Translations under genes and position numbers: made by a program | Shown here: positions 62,140 through 64,000 of the stretch, in pieces | How the letters are laid out: each line of letters starts with the position of its first letter | Numbering within the stretch: the first letter of the stretch is position 1 | Origin: Spongiibacter nanhainus | Lineage (GTDB): Bacteria; Pseudomonadota; Gammaproteobacteria; Pseudomonadales; Spongiibacteraceae | Reading direction: 5' to 3' | NCBI RefSeq assembly: GCF_016132545.1 | Contig: NZ_CP066167.1 | Location: forward strand, 2,383,001-2,447,000 | Length of the DNA stretch: 64,000 nt | Notes under the pieces: model-generated | Seen by the model: the letters and a program-made list of their open reading frames with translations, nothing else | Database searches by the model: none | What the model was told of the DNA's origin: nothing

Positions 62140-63555
62140 TTACAATCCGGCGTGGGCGGCGATGGCCGCGGCCACCGCCAGTGCCACTTCTTCCGGCCGG
62201 CTTTTATCCGAATATTGAGTCAGCTCCGGGTGCTGCTCGACAAAGCTGGTGTCGAAATGGCCGGCGCGAAAATCGGGATGCTTGAGAATTTGCTGGTAGT
62301 ACGAGGCCGTGGTGCGCACACCCTGCACTCGCATGTCGTTCAACGCCCGGGCGCCCCGGTTGAGGGTTTCCTCCCAGGTGAGCCCCCACACAATCAGCTT
62401 GAGGCACATGGAATCAAAATACGGCGGGATGTTGTAACCGGTGTAAATTGCGGTATCGGTGCGCACACCCGGTCCACCGGGGGCGTAGTAGCGACTGATC
62501 TTGCCGAAACTGGGCAGAAAGTCGTTTTTGGGGTCTTCAGCATTGACCCGAAACTGCAGGGCGTAACCCCGGTAGGAGATATCTTCTTGACGATAGCCAA
62601 GCGGCAAACCAGCCGCTATGCGGATCTGCTCCCGGACAATGTCCACCCCGGTAATCTGTTCGGTGATGGTGTGCTCTACCTGCACCCGGGTATTCATTTC
62701 CATAAAGTAGATCTGGTTATCCGCCAGCAAAAACTCCACAGTGCCGGCATTTTCATAGCCCACTGCCTCGGCAGCGCGGACAGACAACTCACCAATATAG
62801 TCCCGTTGCTCCGGGGTAAGTTGGGGCGACGGCGCGATTTCGATCAACTTTTGATTGCGGCGCTGAATCGAGCAATCCCGCTCAAACAGGTGGATCACAT
62901 TGCCCTGGCTGTCCGCCAGAATCTGGGCCTCGATATGCCGGGGGTTGACGATGCACTTCTCCAGGAAAACATCGGCGCGACCAAAGGCCTTACTGGCTTC
63001 GGATACCACCCGGGAGAATTGCCGGCGCAGATCGGCCTCGTCGTCGCAGCGCCGAATCCCCCGGCCGCCACCACCAGAGGTCGCCTTAAGCATTACCGGG
63101 TAGCCCACTTCTGCAGCGACCGTGGCGGCTTCGTCCTCGTCGGCCAAGTTATCCTCCGTGCCCGGAGTCACCGGCACGTTGGCGGCAATCATCGCCTTGC
63201 GAGCTTCGGTTTTGTCCCCCATGCGTCGGATTACCTCCGCACTGGGGCCGATAAAGACGATGCCGCGTTGAGCACAGATATCTGCCAGTTCGGCATTTTC
63301 CGACAGGAAGCCATAGCCAGGATGCAGGGCGTCACAGCCCGTCTCCACAGCCAGGGCTACCAGCTTACGGGGGTTGAGATAGCCCTCCAGTGGATCGCTG
63401 CCGACATTGTAGGCCTCGTCGGCGCGTTTCACATGGAGAGAGAAGCGATCGGGTTCGGTATAGACGGCGGCCGAGCGAATACCCATCTCGGCACAGGCCC
63501 TAACAATCCGCACCGCAATTTCGCCACGGTTGGCAATGAGGATTTTCTTCAGCAT
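62140..63555 (-). CDS. pycA: pyruvate carboxylase subunit A (biotin carboxylase)
   Basis: 471 residues from the ATG at 63555 (GGGAGGGG upstream). KKILIANRGEIAVRIVRACAEMG starts the biotin carboxylase; the ATP-grasp loop KATSGGGGRGIRRC and the active-site region YFMEMNTRVQVEHTITEQITGVDIV are intact. It carboxylates the biotin on PycB. The same enzyme class serves acetyl-CoA carboxylase, but linkage to pycB and to a divergent LysR gene identifies it here. Confidence 0.93.
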   Translation of the reverse strand: MLKKILIANRGEIAVRIVRACAEMGIRSAAVYTEPDRFSLHVKRADEAYNVGSDPLEGYLNPRKLVALAVETGCDALHPGYGFLSENAELADICAQRGIVFIGPSAEVIRRMGDKTEARKAMIAANVPVTPGTEDNLADEDEAATVAAEVGYPVMLKATSGGGGRGIRRCDDEADLRRQFSRVVSEASKAFGRADVFLEKCIVNPRHIEAQILADSQGNVIHLFERDCSIQRRNQKLIEIAPSPQLTPEQRDYIGELSVRAAEAVGYENAGTVEFLLADNQIYFMEMNTRVQVEHTITEQITGVDIVREQIRIAAGLPLGYRQEDISYRGYALQFRVNAEDPKNDFLPSFGKISRYYAPGGPGVRTDTAIYTGYNIPPYFDSMCLKLIVWGLTWEETLNRGARALNDMRVQGVRTTASYYQQILKHPDFRAGHFDTSFVEQHPELTQYSDKSRPEEVALAVAAAIAAHAGL

Positions 63556-63705
63556 TGAGGCCCCTCCCAAATGGCCGTCACGCAAAGCAACACTGGCCGC
63601 CCCCTATCAATAGCGGGGTCCAAGACCAAAAAAAGTGCTGCAAGGACTATTCCGCCACATTAGCGAATCATCACACTCAAAAAAAATTAATATTTGTTTT
63701 TGTAT

Positions 63706-63725
63706 CTATAAACTATTGCTTATAG
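63706..63725. promoter_or_regulatory. LysR-type operator dyad upstream of the regulator and pycA
   Basis: CTATAA-N8-TTATAG is a perfect 6+8+6 dyad containing a T-N11-A core. It lies in the 232-base divergent gap between pycA and the LysR gene, 63 bases upstream of the latter's ATG and 150 bases from pycA. Confidence 0.6.
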
Positions 63726-63787
63726 TGCGAGAGTTCGCCGCCACAATATTGACCCTAAAGACCCCTTTATACCCAAGGGCCGCTGTT

Positions 63788-64000
63788 ATGCAGACCAGTT
63801 TTCTTAGCCGCCTCACCCTGCGCCAAATCGATGTGTTTCTTGCTGTTTGCCAGCAGCGCAGCTATTCCAAAGCTGCACAGCAACTGGCGCTGACGCAGCC
63901 CGCGGTGAGCGCACAAATTCGCAGCCTGGAAAGTGTGGTCGGGCAGGCGCTGTTTGATTACCTGGGCAAACAGCTCTATCTCACCCCCGCTGGAGAGGTG
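63788..64000 (+). CDS. pycR: LysR family regulator, PycR-like (5' part only)
   Basis: The first 71 codons from the ATG at 63788. TLRQIDVFLAVCQQRSYSKAAQQLALTQPAVSAQIRSLESVVGQALFDYLGKQLYLTPAGEV is the N-terminal helix-turn-helix of a LysR regulator. It is divergent from pycA-pycB, the arrangement of PycR in Pseudomonas aeruginosa (PA5437 beside PA5436-5435, from memory). The effector domain lies outside the window. Confidence 0.88.
   Translation, partial: MQTSFLSRLTLRQIDVFLAVCQQRSYSKAAQQLALTQPAVSAQIRSLESVVGQALFDYLGKQLYLTPAGEV

Noticed and set aside
62032-63558. Long plus-strand open frame of 508 codons
   Set aside because: It lies antisense to pycA and pycB, shows no domain, and reflects codon bias of the high-GC opposite strand.

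Overview
The window is ordinary chromosomal DNA of a heterotrophic gammaproteobacterium, probably a marine one near the Cellvibrionales/Spongiibacteraceae. I infer this from gene content: a full type II secretion operon, a wax-ester/DGAT-type acyltransferase, a DUF3012 lipoprotein, a DusC-type dihydrouridine synthase, and split pyruvate carboxylase genes with a divergent LysR gene in the PycR-pycA-pycB order known from Pseudomonas. Coding density is high, and I see no insertion sequence, prophage, CRISPR array or rRNA. One tRNA gene, tRNA-Arg(CCT), lies at 57023-57099.

Layout. 1-4.9 kb: histidine-phosphatase gene (the next gene's start is just cut off), divergent LysR regulator, molybdopterin oxidoreductase and a lipocalin. 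4.95-16.0 kb: one minus-strand operon gspC-D-E-F-G-H-I-J-K-L-M-N with overlapping or nearly touching genes. 16.2-16.7 kb: two tiny genes, a DUF3012 lipoprotein and a rubredoxin. 16.9-22.6 kb: SDR oxidoreductase, an orphan GspC-like PDZ protein, dusC, a DUF3047-like protein and the acyltransferase. 22.9-26.6 kb: trhO, bolA, a TfoX-like protein and two cobalamin-pathway genes. 26.8-33.2 kb: amidohydrolase, glycosyltransferase, TM2 protein, methyltransferase, ferredoxin-reductase, gamma-glutamylcyclotransferase and EAL phosphodiesterase. 33.4-38.1 kb: beta-oxidation pair plus AraC regulator. 38.2-42.1 kb: a repeat protein, a two-component system, a periplasmic protein and an RDD protein. 42.2-49.9 kb: lptG-lptF divergent from pepA-holC-small gene-valS. 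50.3-56.2 kb: two cold-shock-domain genes flanking a large sensor kinase, then slyX, yciH-like, VOC and sigma-54 activator genes. 56.5-60.0 kb: gpt, tRNA-Arg, then a CHAD / ParA-like / CYTH gene trio. 60.3-64 kb: pycB-pycA with the divergent LysR gene truncated by the window end.

The two observations I rate highest are (1) a candidate Fur-controlled, C-rich small RNA on the minus strand at about 60042-60146, built from a Fur-like palindrome, a promoter-like pair and a strong intrinsic terminator, in a convergent gap; and (2) the CHAD-ParA-CYTH trio, which looks like a split polyphosphate-binding module with a dedicated positioning ATPase. Also notable are a GC hairpin covering the gspC ribosome-binding site, a membrane-anchored cold-shock protein divergent from a kinase with a degenerate receiver, a histone-H1-like tail on the acyltransferase, and a protein with five repeats of about 26 residues. 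All functions are read from sequence motifs without database searches.
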